A stretch of DNA of 64,000 nt from VXPQ01 sp965232485 (GTDB lineage Bacteria; Bacteroidota; Rhodothermia; Rhodothermales; VXPQ01): the NCBI GenBank assembly GCA_965232485.1, contig OZ246975.1, positions 1 to 64,000 on the forward strand, written 5' to 3'. The first letter of the stretch is position 1. Each line of letters opens with the position of its first letter. Positions 18,004 through 26,361 of the stretch are shown piece after piece. The translations under genes were made by a program, and so were the position numbers. The notes beneath the pieces are model-generated. The model did no database searches. It saw only the letters and a program-made list of their open reading frames with translations, and had not been told where the DNA came from.

Positions 18004-18915
18004 ATGAGAATTTTTGAAAACACCAATTTCGACTTCATAGGCAACCGGCGAAAGGCGTATGTCCTTTCCGGGATCCTTCTCCTGTTAAGCATCGGGTCGC
18101 TGCTTGCGCGCGGCCTTGAAGTGGGCATCGACTTTCAGGGCGGCATGGAGTTCGTGGTGGCAAGCCCGATTGAACTGGAGCCGGTGGCCGTGCGCGGGCA
18201 GCTGGCCGTTGCGCTGGGGTCCGAGCCGGAGGTGAAAACGTTCGGCGCCGGACAGATACTCATTCGCGCGCCCGCCGAAGGAGACATTTCGGAAATGCAG
18301 AACCGGATCGTGGAAGGCATCTCGGAATCTTTCCCGGGATCCAGTCCGGAAGTGGTCAAAACCGATGTGGTGGGGCCGCGTTTCGCCGAAGACCTGAAAC
18401 AAGGGGCCATCTGGGCTATTCTCGGGGGGCTTTTGGTGGTTTTCGTTTACATTTTGTTGCGGTTCGAATGGCGGTTCGGGATAGGCGCGGTGACAGCCTT
18501 GTTTCACGACGTCACGATCACGCTGGGCATTTTCTCGCTGGGGGCCGGCGTCCTGCCGTTTTCGCTTCAGATCGATCAGGCGATTATCGCTGCGTTTCTG
18601 ACCATCGTGGGATATTCGCTTAACGACACCGTGGTGGTTTTCGACCGGATCCGGGAATATTCGAATCTTTTCAAGACGGAGACGTATGATAAATTGGTGA
18701 ATCGTTCCATCAACAATACGCTTAGCCGGACGATCGTCACGTCCGGTACGACCTTGCTCGTCGTGGCGGTCCTCTTTATTTTTGGCGGAGAGGTGCTGCG
18801 CGGTTTTGCTTTCGGTCTTATTCTGGGCGTTACGATCGGTACGTATTCCTCCGTTTTCGTGGCTTCGCCGGTTGTGGTGGAGCTCAGGATGCGCATGAAG
18901 GCGGCTCGCCGGTGA
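18004..18915 (+). CDS. secF: Protein translocase subunit SecF
   Basis: A 303-residue protein with six predicted membrane helices and the SecF hallmarks EVGIDFQGGMEF near residue 38, GPRFAEDLKQGAIWA, and FLTIVGYSLNDTVVVFDRIRE in the fourth-helix region. It pairs with SecD as the proton-driven SecDF complex. It follows secD in the same orientation and is clearly the second gene of a secDF operon. Confidence 0.95.
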   Translation: MRIFENTNFDFIGNRRKAYVLSGILLLLSIGSLLARGLEVGIDFQGGMEFVVASPIELEPVAVRGQLAVALGSEPEVKTFGAGQILIRAPAEGDISEMQNRIVEGISESFPGSSPEVVKTDVVGPRFAEDLKQGAIWAILGGLLVVFVYILLRFEWRFGIGAVTALFHDVTITLGIFSLGAGVLPFSLQIDQAIIAAFLTIVGYSLNDTVVVFDRIREYSNLFKTETYDKLVNRSINNTLSRTIVTSGTTLLVVAVLFIFGGEVLRGFAFGLILGVTIGTYSSVFVASPVVVELRMRMKAARR

Positions 18916-18984
18916 ATTTCAGGGTACCCTGACTAAGTCTCGCATGCGGCCCGCTTCGCTGTTAATGAATCCCGAGAGGTCTTC

Positions 18985-19344
18985 ATGAAATACGATGTGC
19001 AGGAACAGGGGCGCGTAGTGGTTCTGTCGCTGGAGGGCAACATTCTGGGTGGCCCCGACGGCGCGAAATTGCATGATCGGCTGCACGAATTGAAAGACGA
19101 AGGCAAGCGCTATGTCGTGGGCGATATGTCTCGGGTCCGGTTCATGAATTCGAGCGGTCTGGGCATGCTTATCAGCGCGATGACCACGATGCGCAACGCC
19201 GGAGGCGATTTTCGTTTGGCGGGTTCGAACGACGGCATTCGGTCGGCGCTGGCGATTACGCGCCTCGATAGGGTATTTAAACACTACGAATCCGTAGACG
19301 AAGCAGTGCTTGGCTACGAGGAGGATCCGCCAACGCCGGCATAG
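18985..19344 (+). CDS. STAS domain protein (anti-sigma factor antagonist)
   Basis: A 119-residue single STAS domain of the SpoIIAA type. MSRVRFMNSSGLGML (near residues 47-61) holds the conserved Ser that is normally phosphorylated by an anti-sigma kinase to switch binding. Such proteins release sigma factors or other targets when unphosphorylated. No RsbW-like kinase or sigma gene is nearby in the window, so the partner is unknown. It lies between secF and purA on the same strand. Confidence 0.88.
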   Translation: MKYDVQEQGRVVVLSLEGNILGGPDGAKLHDRLHELKDEGKRYVVGDMSRVRFMNSSGLGMLISAMTTMRNAGGDFRLAGSNDGIRSALAITRLDRVFKHYESVDEAVLGYEEDPPTPA

Positions 19345-19491
19345 CAGGACCTTTCGTTTCGGGTGGCGGGACATTCCGCGCAAGTTGGGTATTGCCCCCG
19401 CAATGCAAGCCGTTTCCTTTGTCCGCAATCTTTTCAATGCGCCGAAAATGTGGCGGCGTCCCACGATGCAACGCGTCAAGACTCGGTTGGA

Positions 19492-20802
19492 ATGGGTGTT
19501 AATGTTGTCATAGGAACGCAATGGGGGGACGAAGGCAAGGGCAAGATCGTCGATCTGCTGAGTGCGGATGCGGACATTGCAGCGCGCTATCAGGGCGGAG
19601 CCAATGCGGGGCACACGATCTGTTGGGGAGACGAAACGTTTGTGTTGCACCTCGTTCCGAGCGGCATTTTTCATGAACATGTGACGTGCGTGATCGGGAA
19701 CGGCGTCGTGCTGGATCCCGTGGCGATCATGGAGGAAATTCGCATGATTCGCGATCTCGGGTACGATGTGGACGGGCGGCTGCTGATTTCGCACAATGCG
19801 CATCTCATCATGCCGTACCACAAGCGCATTGAGGAGGCTCGCGAACGGATGCGCGACAGCGGCGCCATTGGCACGACCGGACGCGGCATTGGTCCGGCCT
19901 ATGTGGACAAGTTTGCGCGCACCGGCGTCCGCGTAGTGGATTTGCTGGACAGGGATACGTTGCGCCGTAAACTCAAGCGCGCGATCGAGGAAAAGAACGC
20001 TGTGCTGCGCGGCGTATACGACGCCGACGGGCTTGACGTGGAGCAGATTATCGAAGAATATGTGGAATTCGACCACCTGATCGATCCATTCGTTACGGAT
20101 ACGTCGCAATACCTGGGACAGGCGCTGCGGGCGGGCAAACGCATCCTCGCCGAAGGAGCGCAGGGTTCCTTGCTGGACGTGGATTTTGGGACCTATCCGT
20201 TTGTGACTTCAAGTCATCCTACCGTTGGAGGGTGTTGCACGGGGCTGGGCATACCTCCTACGGCGGTGGATACGGTCATCGGGATCGTAAAGGCGTACAG
20301 CACGCGCGTGGGCAATGGACCGTTTCCTACGGAACTGGACGATGCGATCGGGGAGCGTTTGCGCGAGGCGGGCGACGAATTCGGCGCAACCACCGGCAGG
20401 CCCCGTCGGTGCGGGTGGCTGGACCTGGTCGCGCTCCGGCATACCTCTATGATCAACGGGCTCACCGAGCTGGTTATCACCAAGCTGGATGTGCTGACGG
20501 GGCTGGACACCCTCAAGGTGTGTACGGCCTATCGGTACGACGGCAAAGAAACGACGCGTTTTCCAAGCGAGGTGCAAACGCTTGAAAAAGTGGAACCCGT
20601 GTATGTCTCCTTCGAAGGATGGTCCGAAGATATTACCGGCGCAAGACATATGGACGATTTGCCGCCTGCCGCGCAGCGTTACGCGCGTTTTTTGAGCGAC
20701 TCGCTTGGCGTTCGTATTTCCATGATTTCGACAGGTCCCAAGCGAGACCAGATCATTTTGGAAGAGGCCGCAGCCGCTTTTTCCGTCCGCGCCGGGGGGT
20801 AA
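19492..20802 (+). CDS. purA: Adenylosuccinate synthetase
   Basis: A 436-residue enzyme that converts IMP, aspartate and GTP to adenylosuccinate in AMP synthesis. The N-terminus carries the GTP-binding loop IGTQWGDEGKGK and then AGHTI. IGTTGRGIGPAYVDK is the IMP-binding loop, and TTGRPRRCGWLDLVALR is the C-terminal aspartate-side signature. I chose the ATG at 19492, which gives MGVNVVIGTQWGD as in homologues; the frame is open 129 bases further upstream, but that extension lacks similarity to the family. Confidence 0.95.
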   Translation: MGVNVVIGTQWGDEGKGKIVDLLSADADIAARYQGGANAGHTICWGDETFVLHLVPSGIFHEHVTCVIGNGVVLDPVAIMEEIRMIRDLGYDVDGRLLISHNAHLIMPYHKRIEEARERMRDSGAIGTTGRGIGPAYVDKFARTGVRVVDLLDRDTLRRKLKRAIEEKNAVLRGVYDADGLDVEQIIEEYVEFDHLIDPFVTDTSQYLGQALRAGKRILAEGAQGSLLDVDFGTYPFVTSSHPTVGGCCTGLGIPPTAVDTVIGIVKAYSTRVGNGPFPTELDDAIGERLREAGDEFGATTGRPRRCGWLDLVALRHTSMINGLTELVITKLDVLTGLDTLKVCTAYRYDGKETTRFPSEVQTLEKVEPVYVSFEGWSEDITGARHMDDLPPAAQRYARFLSDSLGVRISMISTGPKRDQIILEEAAAAFSVRAGG

Positions 20803-20845
20803 CAGCCCCGCTCTATGGCCATCGAACAGCGCAGGAGGCCTGACC

Positions 20846-22201
20846 ATGAAGGCGTATCGCCATTCCGTACGACTCAAACTCGGCCTGATCGTACTGGCCG
20901 TGCTCATATCGGTCGCTTCGCTTGCGTACACCCGCCATTCCGTGGACCGGTTGCGCGAACGCGAGCAGTTCGCGATTCATTTATGGGCGTCGGCGCAGGA
21001 ACGCCTGGCGGCGCCCCGGGAAAATCCGCATATCCCCGTTTTCGCCGAAATAGAACAGCAACTGGCCGCGGCTGCGGAGTCGGACGGCGCTATTTCCCCC
21101 GAAGCCCTGTCCCGGTATCGCAGCGCGCTCGCCTGGTCCCGCGCCATGCCCCCCGCCGACGATGTAACGCTTGCCGGCGAAATCATATTGCAGGGGGAAT
21201 TTGGCATTCCCGCGATCATCATAGATTCGACGCAATCGATGCCCGTATCCTGGCGGCATGTATCGACGCCGGATTCGATAGGGGGCTTGTCCCCCGAGGA
21301 GCAAGCCGACATGCTGCGCAGCCTGAACGAACGCGCGCGCGCCATGGCGCAGGATTACGACCCGATCGCGATCGAATATGGCGAGCCTCCGGAATCGTTC
21401 ACGCAATACGTGTTCTACGATGATTCGAGGTTGATTCGGGAGCTCCGGATTTTTCCGTTTCTACAACTGTTGTTTGTGGCCTTTTTCATCCTGATCGGGT
21501 ATTTCGGATTTTCGTATGTGCGCCGCAGCGAGCAAAGCAGCCTGTGGGTTGGCATGGCCAGGGAGGCGGCGCATCAGCTGGGCACCCCGATTTCCAGTTT
21601 AATGGGGTGGGTCGAGTTGCTTGGAGGCAATGCGCTGTCCCGCGAGCAAAAGCAGGGCGCATTTCAGGAAATGGAGCGTGACGTGGCGCGCCTTGAGCGG
21701 GTCACGGCCCGATTTTCGGATATAGGCTCCATGCCCAGGCTGGAGGTGGATGCGGTGGCGCCGGTCATTGAGGCGGCGGCGGATTATGTGCGCAAGCGCA
21801 TTCCCCAGGGAACCGGATTCGTCGAATTGCAAATGGATGTAGCCGGCGGGTTGTATGCGCCGCTGAACGCCGAGCTGTTCGAATGGGTGATAGAGAATCT
21901 GCTGAAGAATGCGCTGGACGCGATGGAGATGACCGGAGGCGCCATCCATGTGCAGGCGTCCCGAATGGAAAACAACATCCGGATAGATATACGCGATACG
22001 GGCAAGGGCATTGATCGGAAAAACTGGAAAAATATATTTCGGCCCGGGTATAGCACCAAAAAACGGGGTTGGGGACTTGGCCTGAATCTGGCCCGCCGCA
22101 TTGTGGAAGACCACCACGGCGGGCGCCTTGCGCTCTTGCAGTCGCGACCCGATCAGGGAAGCACGTTTCGGATTACGATCCCGGCGGCGCAGAAGCCCTG
22201 A
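20846..22201 (+). CDS. Membrane sensor histidine kinase
   Basis: A 451-residue protein with a membrane helix near residues 11-27, a periplasmic sensing region of about 170 residues, a second helix (FLQLLFVAFFILIGYFGFSYV, near 205-227), then a HisKA-like helix pair with the phosphoacceptor His in AREAAHQLGTPISSLMGWVE. The ATPase domain shows the N box ENLLKNALDAME, DTGKGID (G1) and KRGWGLGLNLARRIVEDHHGG (G2). No response regulator gene is adjacent, so it is an orphan kinase in this window. It starts 44 bases after purA. Confidence 0.9.
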   Translation: MKAYRHSVRLKLGLIVLAVLISVASLAYTRHSVDRLREREQFAIHLWASAQERLAAPRENPHIPVFAEIEQQLAAAAESDGAISPEALSRYRSALAWSRAMPPADDVTLAGEIILQGEFGIPAIIIDSTQSMPVSWRHVSTPDSIGGLSPEEQADMLRSLNERARAMAQDYDPIAIEYGEPPESFTQYVFYDDSRLIRELRIFPFLQLLFVAFFILIGYFGFSYVRRSEQSSLWVGMAREAAHQLGTPISSLMGWVELLGGNALSREQKQGAFQEMERDVARLERVTARFSDIGSMPRLEVDAVAPVIEAAADYVRKRIPQGTGFVELQMDVAGGLYAPLNAELFEWVIENLLKNALDAMEMTGGAIHVQASRMENNIRIDIRDTGKGIDRKNWKNIFRPGYSTKKRGWGLGLNLARRIVEDHHGGRLALLQSRPDQGSTFRITIPAAQKP

Positions 22202-22261
22202 TGCGGGTTTCGAGGGTTTCGGGAACAGGCAGGCCGGCGTTTTTGCAGGCTGCGCCCGGGT

Positions 22262-23053
22262 TTACGAAAAGAGGATATTTACCGGATTGCCCTTGCGAAT
22301 GCCGAGGAGCTGCGCGGCGTTGCCCGCATTGACCGCCACTTCGAGCAGGTCGCTGCTGTTGTACTGCAAAAGGGGTTCTCCGGTCTCCGCGGAGGCGTAT
22401 GTGGGCTGGACGCCTTCGAGGATGGTGTTGCCCGCAAAGCACTTGATGGGTCTGCCCGCTTGTCGCTCCTCGACCATCTCGCGAGAAATATTCGTGATGC
22501 AGTTCCCGAAACGGTCGATGTGCACTATCCATCCCTGTACGCCTTGATCGTCCATGATGGGCAGCGCCCATTTCATGGGGGTCAGCTGGTCGATGGCGCT
22601 GCCGAGGCGTTCGATGGGCGTGCCGTTGGCGAGATGGGCTGCTGCAGGCGCGAAGATGTCGCGTCCGTGAAAGGTTTGCGAGGGCGCATCGTTGCGCCAG
22701 TACCGGGGTCGGTCGAGTTGCACGCAGGCGTTGGGGATCGCTCCGTCGAGGACCAGCGGAAAAATACCGTTGTCCGGTCCCGTAAAAAAGTGCTCGCCGC
22801 AACGAAGCGCTATGGGGCGCCGATCCGTCCCCACGCCTGGATCCACCACGGCGAGGTGTATGGCGCCGGGCGGGAAGCACCAGGCGGCCTCACGCAGTAC
22901 GAAGGCGCATTCCATGATGTCCTGCGGTGCGATCGCATGCGAAATATCCACGATGCGCGCGTCGGGGCACAAGCGAAGCAGTACGCCTTTGAGCGCCCCG
23001 ACATACGCATCCTGCGTCCCGAAGTCAGTGGTAAGCGTTATGATAGCAGACAC
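22262..23053 (-). CDS. SAM hydroxide adenosyltransferase / S-adenosylmethionine hydrolase (DUF62)
   Basis: A 263-residue protein of the family that includes SAM-dependent chlorinases and fluorinases. Landmarks are ITLTTDFGTQDAYVG (SAM ribose-binding Asp), VVDPGVGT, GPDNGIF, HGRDIFAPAAAHLA and DRFGNCITNI. Most family members without halogenase context hydrolyse SAM to adenosine and methionine. The start is uncertain: the frame is open to 23224 with no nearby ATG, and I chose the GTG at 23053 because it begins just before the conserved ITLTTDFG strand. The longer frame would read into the repeat element at 23210. Confidence 0.85.
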   Translation of the reverse strand: MSAIITLTTDFGTQDAYVGALKGVLLRLCPDARIVDISHAIAPQDIMECAFVLREAAWCFPPGAIHLAVVDPGVGTDRRPIALRCGEHFFTGPDNGIFPLVLDGAIPNACVQLDRPRYWRNDAPSQTFHGRDIFAPAAAHLANGTPIERLGSAIDQLTPMKWALPIMDDQGVQGWIVHIDRFGNCITNISREMVEERQAGRPIKCFAGNTILEGVQPTYASAETGEPLLQYNSSDLLEVAVNAGNAAQLLGIRKGNPVNILFS

Positions 23054-23209
23054 GGCGGCGGAAAGTGCAATTATCTGTTCCAAAGTACGAAGAAAGCAAG
23101 GGTTTCGCCACGGCGCGTTTGCCGCGCGGGGTTTCGGGCAGGAATTGTCGCCTGCCGGAACGCGAGGCTTCGGGGGCGGTACGTCTTGCGGATGGCCTGG
23201 GAACCTTAT

Positions 23210-23464
23210 GGATGCTCTGATCAAGTCCGCAAAGATTCAGAGGCTGAAAGGCGTGCGCTGGCAAGGAATGACGAAGCAATGCGGCAGGCCCCGCATAATG
23301 AGGAATGACACAGCCAGCGTGCGCTTGTCTGCCTCCCGAAGGGCGCTTCACAACCGAGGCGACCCGAATCCGCCGTGTTTTTTGATGGTTTCAACGACGC
23401 CGTCATGTCGTTCTTTACGCACGAAAGTGAAGCGCTGATCGAAGTGGACTTGATCAGAGCATCC
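23210..23464 (-). repeat. Full-length dispersed repeat, inverted orientation, 18-bp perfect terminal inverted repeats
   Basis: This 255-bp element begins GGATGCTCTGATCAAGTC and ends with its exact reverse complement. It is flanked on both sides by TTAT (23206-23209 and 23465-23468), a possible 4-bp target duplication. Read on the minus strand, its interior shares long stretches with the copies at 35379, 37801 and 47307, around GTTGAAA...AAACACGGCGGATTCGG. It contains no transposase. It fills the gap upstream of yraN and ends two bases before that gene's ATG, so it must provide the leader of yraN. About 150 bases between the SAM hydrolase start and the element hold no gene. Confidence 0.85.
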
Positions 23465-23466
23465 TT

Positions 23467-23865
23467 ATGTCCAGACATAGAAAAAACATAGGCAGCCGGG
23501 GAGAAGACGTCGCCGCGGCGTATCTGGAAACGATCGGGTACCGCATTCTCCAGCGCAATTACCGGTTCGGGCGCCTGGAGCTGGATATGATATGCCGCGC
23601 ATTGCCTGCCGCTCCCGACCCACGGTCCCGGCAAGGGGAGATCGTGTTCGTCGAAGTAAAAACCCGCTCTGGTTTCGGATTCGGACGTCCAGAGGAAGCC
23701 GTATCGGAAACGAAGCAGCGCCGCATCGCACAGGCGGCGCAGGCCTGGTTGCGAGAGCAACGCATGGAGCAGGCGCCGTGCCGGTTCGATGTGGTTGCCG
23801 TCGTACTGCGAAAAAACGCCGAGCCGGTCGTGACCCATTTCAAGCAAGCATTTTGGGTTTCGTAA
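23467..23865 (+). CDS. yraN: YraN family (UPF0102) nuclease-fold protein
   Basis: A 132-residue protein of the restriction-endonuclease-like fold. GSRGEDVAAAYLETIGYRILQRNYRFGRLELDMI is followed by IVFVEVKTRSGFGFG, giving the E-D-EVK arrangement of a PD-(D/E)XK site; the usual EIDLI is ELDMI here. Function is not firmly known, with links to DNA processing and Holliday junctions suggested for relatives. The gene is bracketed precisely by two copies of the dispersed repeat: one ends two bases before its ATG and another starts directly after its TAA. Confidence 0.9.
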   Translation: MSRHRKNIGSRGEDVAAAYLETIGYRILQRNYRFGRLELDMICRALPAAPDPRSRQGEIVFVEVKTRSGFGFGRPEEAVSETKQRRIAQAAQAWLREQRMEQAPCRFDVVAVVLRKNAEPVVTHFKQAFWVS

Positions 23866-23939
23866 GGATGCTCTGATTAAGTCCGCAAATATTCAGGGCT
23901 GACAGGCGTGCGCTGGCAAGGAATGACGAAGCAGTGCGG
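23866..23939 (-). repeat. Truncated copy of the dispersed repeat, one terminus only
   Basis: GGATGCTCTGATTAAGTC and about 56 following bases match the first 75 bases of the element at 23210 with few changes, including a shared CGTGCGCTGGCAAGGAATGA. The match stops near 23939, and no second terminus follows. It starts on the base after the yraN stop codon. Confidence 0.8.
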
Positions 23940-24056
23940 AGCGTTCCGTTTTGCAATCGTTCATCCGCAAAGCGCTCTTTTTTTCGGTATTTTACAGGAC
24001 GTTTCCGTGCGGGAGCGCATCTTGCCGCCAAACCTTCGCCAACCCGGCTTTACGAT

Positions 24057-24467
24057 ATGACCAGAAAAATCAGCAAGTCCGAGGCAGAATGGAAAGCTGC
24101 TCTTTCTCCCGAACAGTACAGGATACTTCGGAAAAAGGGCACTGAACCAGCGTTTTCCGGCGCCTTGTGCGATCATAAGGGAGACGGGACCTATGTTTGC
24201 GCCGCCTGCGGCCAGACGCTTTTCGACTCCGACGCCAAGTACGATTCCGGCTGCGGATGGCCCAGTTTTTACCAGCCTGAAGGCGGAGACGCTGTCGAAA
24301 CGCAGGAAGACCTCAGCGGGGGCAGGGTGCGCACGGAGGTGTTGTGTTCCCGGTGCGATTCTCATCTTGGCCATGTGTTCGAAGACGGCCCGAATCCCAC
24401 CGGGTTGCGGTACTGCATCAATTCCGCCGCGCTTGATTTTGAAGACGACGGCGGGCGGGCGGCATGA
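24057..24467 (+). CDS. msrB: Peptide-methionine (R)-S-oxide reductase
   Basis: A 136-residue MsrB that reduces methionine-R-sulfoxide in proteins. It shows the two zinc-binding CXXC pairs (CAAC and CSRC), the substrate region SGCGWPSFYQP, SHLGHVFEDGP with the active-site histidine, and the catalytic Cys in RYCINSAAL. The ATG at 24057 gives the usual family N-terminus (KSEAEWKAALSPEQYRI); the open frame upstream of it has no family similarity. The stop overlaps the next ATG (ATGA), so it is coupled to the reductase gene that follows. Confidence 0.94.
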   Translation: MTRKISKSEAEWKAALSPEQYRILRKKGTEPAFSGALCDHKGDGTYVCAACGQTLFDSDAKYDSGCGWPSFYQPEGGDAVETQEDLSGGRVRTEVLCSRCDSHLGHVFEDGPNPTGLRYCINSAALDFEDDGGRAA

Positions 24468-25456
24468 CGAGAGCGCTTTTGCTGAATAGTCGGGAGGGCC
24501 AGGTGGAGGCGTCGGTATGCGAGATAGACGAATCTCGCTTGCCGGAGGGGGATGTGCTGCTCGACGTGTGGTATTCGGGACTCAACTACAAGGATGCGCT
24601 GGCTATTACCGGGCGGGGCAAGATTATCCGCGGCGCGTGGCCGTTCGTGCCGGGGATTGACCTTGCCGGGAAGGTGCGGGCTTCCGATTCCGAGGCGTAT
24701 GCGCCGGGCGATCCGGTGATTGGTACGGGATGGGGCCTTGGCGAATCGTATTGGGGCGGATATGCGGAGGCGCAGCGCGTGGATGCGGCCAAATTGCTTC
24801 CGTTGCCTGAGGGCATGTCCCTGGACAAGGCCATGCTGGCCGGTACGGCAGGGCTTACAGCCATGCTGGCCGTGATGGAACTGGAGACGCATGGCGTGAA
24901 GCCGGACCGGGGCGAAGCGCTGGTGACGGGCGCTTCGGGCGGGGTGGGAAGTTTTGCCGTGGGGCTATTGCATGCGGCGGGATACAGCGTGGCGGCGTCT
25001 ACCGGAAGCCCGGACGTCCATGACTGGCTGCGCTGGCTTGGCGCGGACCGGATTATCGAACGCGAAGCGCTTGCCGCCGGCGCCGCCCGTCCGCTGGATT
25101 CCGGGCAGTGGGCCGGGGCGGTGGACGCCGTAGGCGGGAAAACGCTTGAGGCGATTCTCGCGGGCCTGAAGCGTCACGGAGTAGCCGTGGCCTGCGGGCT
25201 GGCGGGAGGGCATGCCCTGCATACCACGGTGTTTCCGTTCATTTTGCGCGGCGCGCGCCTGATCGGCGTGGATACGAATACCTGTCCCGTTCCCGCGCGG
25301 CGGGAGGCCTGGGCGCGTCTGGCCCGATGGATGACGGATGATCGGGCGGAGCATCTTCTTGCGGATACCATCGGTTTGGACGATCTTCCTTCGTATAGTG
25401 AACGGCTTTTGTCCGGCGATATCCGGGGGAGGTTGCTGGTGGATTTGCGAAAATAA
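24464..25456 (+). CDS. YhdH/YhfP family quinone oxidoreductase-like protein (AcuI type)
   Basis: A 330-residue zinc-free medium-chain reductase. NYKDALAITGRGKI (residues about 41-54) and FVPGIDLAGKV are the family N-terminal signature. The Rossmann nucleotide-binding loop is VTGASGGVGSFAVGLL, and VDAVGGKTL follows. AcuI-type members reduce acryloyl-CoA with NADPH; other members act on quinones, so the substrate is not fixed here. It overlaps msrB by four bases, suggesting joint expression, perhaps in redox stress. Confidence 0.88.
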   Translation: MTRALLLNSREGQVEASVCEIDESRLPEGDVLLDVWYSGLNYKDALAITGRGKIIRGAWPFVPGIDLAGKVRASDSEAYAPGDPVIGTGWGLGESYWGGYAEAQRVDAAKLLPLPEGMSLDKAMLAGTAGLTAMLAVMELETHGVKPDRGEALVTGASGGVGSFAVGLLHAAGYSVAASTGSPDVHDWLRWLGADRIIEREALAAGAARPLDSGQWAGAVDAVGGKTLEAILAGLKRHGVAVACGLAGGHALHTTVFPFILRGARLIGVDTNTCPVPARREAWARLARWMTDDRAEHLLADTIGLDDLPSYSERLLSGDIRGRLLVDLRK

Positions 25457-25486
25457 CCGGTTTTTTCTGACGATCCTTTTGAAATC

Positions 25487-26245
25487 ATGACGCTGCGCGC
25501 GCTCCTTCTAACGCTGATTGTGGTTCTCGCCGCCAACCTGGTCGTGAAGATGTGGGATCGCATGAATCCGCTGGAGGCTCTATCGGAGGAGGCGCCGGCG
25601 CTTCCTCCGTGCGATCCGCAGCATTATGACGACAACGCCGGCGTCCTGCCCCTGTCGCATTACTACGATCTTGGGCTGCTGTCTCTTTTAGATGAAGAAT
25701 TTCAGAGCGGCTTTTCTGCCGATGCGGACCGTGCGCTTGCGCCCGATCTGTATGACGATGTTGCAACGCCGACGATTACGCGCATTGTCGACGGGGATAC
25801 ATTCGAACTCTCGGACGGAACGAGGGTGCGTTTGATAGGCATAGATACGCCGGAGACGCATCCTTCCGGCAAACTGGGCAGGGACGCCGAGCGCAGCGGC
25901 ATGGATCGGGAAACGATCCGGGAGTTGGGTCGCCGCGCCAGCGCGTATGCTGAAGAACTGGCGTTGGGCATGCCTGTCGAACTGGAATACGGCTCTCAGT
26001 CCAGGACAGACCGCTACGGTCGAACGCTGGCGTACGTATGGGTGCTGGACGAGTACGGCCGCCGCCTGTACCGGGTAAACGACCGCCTTGTCGCCGATGG
26101 CTATGCGAACATCTACTCGGGAATTCCGTTTGAATACAGCGACGAGTATCTGGAATACGAACGGGAGGCTCGCGAAGAGGGGCGGGGTTTGTGGGCGTAC
26201 GAGGAAGGGTGGGATTTTTGGGTAGAGGACGAGGAAGATTTTTGA
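25487..26245 (+). CDS. Thermonuclease (SNase-like) family protein, membrane-anchored or secreted
   Basis: A 252-residue protein. An N-terminal hydrophobic segment (ALLLTLIVVLAANLVV) is followed by a linker and a staphylococcal-nuclease-like OB domain from about residue 95: IVDGDTFEL, VRLIGIDTPETHP (metal-binding Asp and catalytic Arg region), RTDRYGRTLAYVWV, and the ending EAREEGRGLWAY. This predicts calcium-dependent cleavage of DNA or RNA outside the cytoplasm, probably for nutrient use. Its TGA is immediately followed by a miniature dispersed repeat. Confidence 0.9.
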   Translation: MTLRALLLTLIVVLAANLVVKMWDRMNPLEALSEEAPALPPCDPQHYDDNAGVLPLSHYYDLGLLSLLDEEFQSGFSADADRALAPDLYDDVATPTITRIVDGDTFELSDGTRVRLIGIDTPETHPSGKLGRDAERSGMDRETIRELGRRASAYAEELALGMPVELEYGSQSRTDRYGRTLAYVWVLDEYGRRLYRVNDRLVADGYANIYSGIPFEYSDEYLEYEREAREEGRGLWAYEEGWDFWVEDEEDF

Positions 26246-26283
26246 GGATGCCCTGAATCTATGCGGACGTAATCAGAGCGTCC
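26246..26283. repeat. Miniature copy (38 bp) of the dispersed inverted-repeat family
   Basis: The sequence is GGATGCCCTGAATC, about ten central bases, then TAATCAGAGCGTCC, arms that pair imperfectly and match the termini of the 250-bp copies. It begins on the first base after the SNase-family stop codon. Transcribed, it would form a hairpin, but no T-run follows, so a classical terminator is not supported. Confidence 0.65.
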
Positions 26284-26361
26284 CTGGACTGGACGACGCG
26301 CAATGCCCCCGCAATTTCCCGGATGCCCTGAAGAAAAAATGCGCGCTGTCGTTCCCTTTCC

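Noticed and set aside
18923..18945. GGTACCCTGACTAAGTCTCGC after secF as a degenerate repeat end
   Set aside because: It has several mismatches and no second end; chance cannot be excluded.
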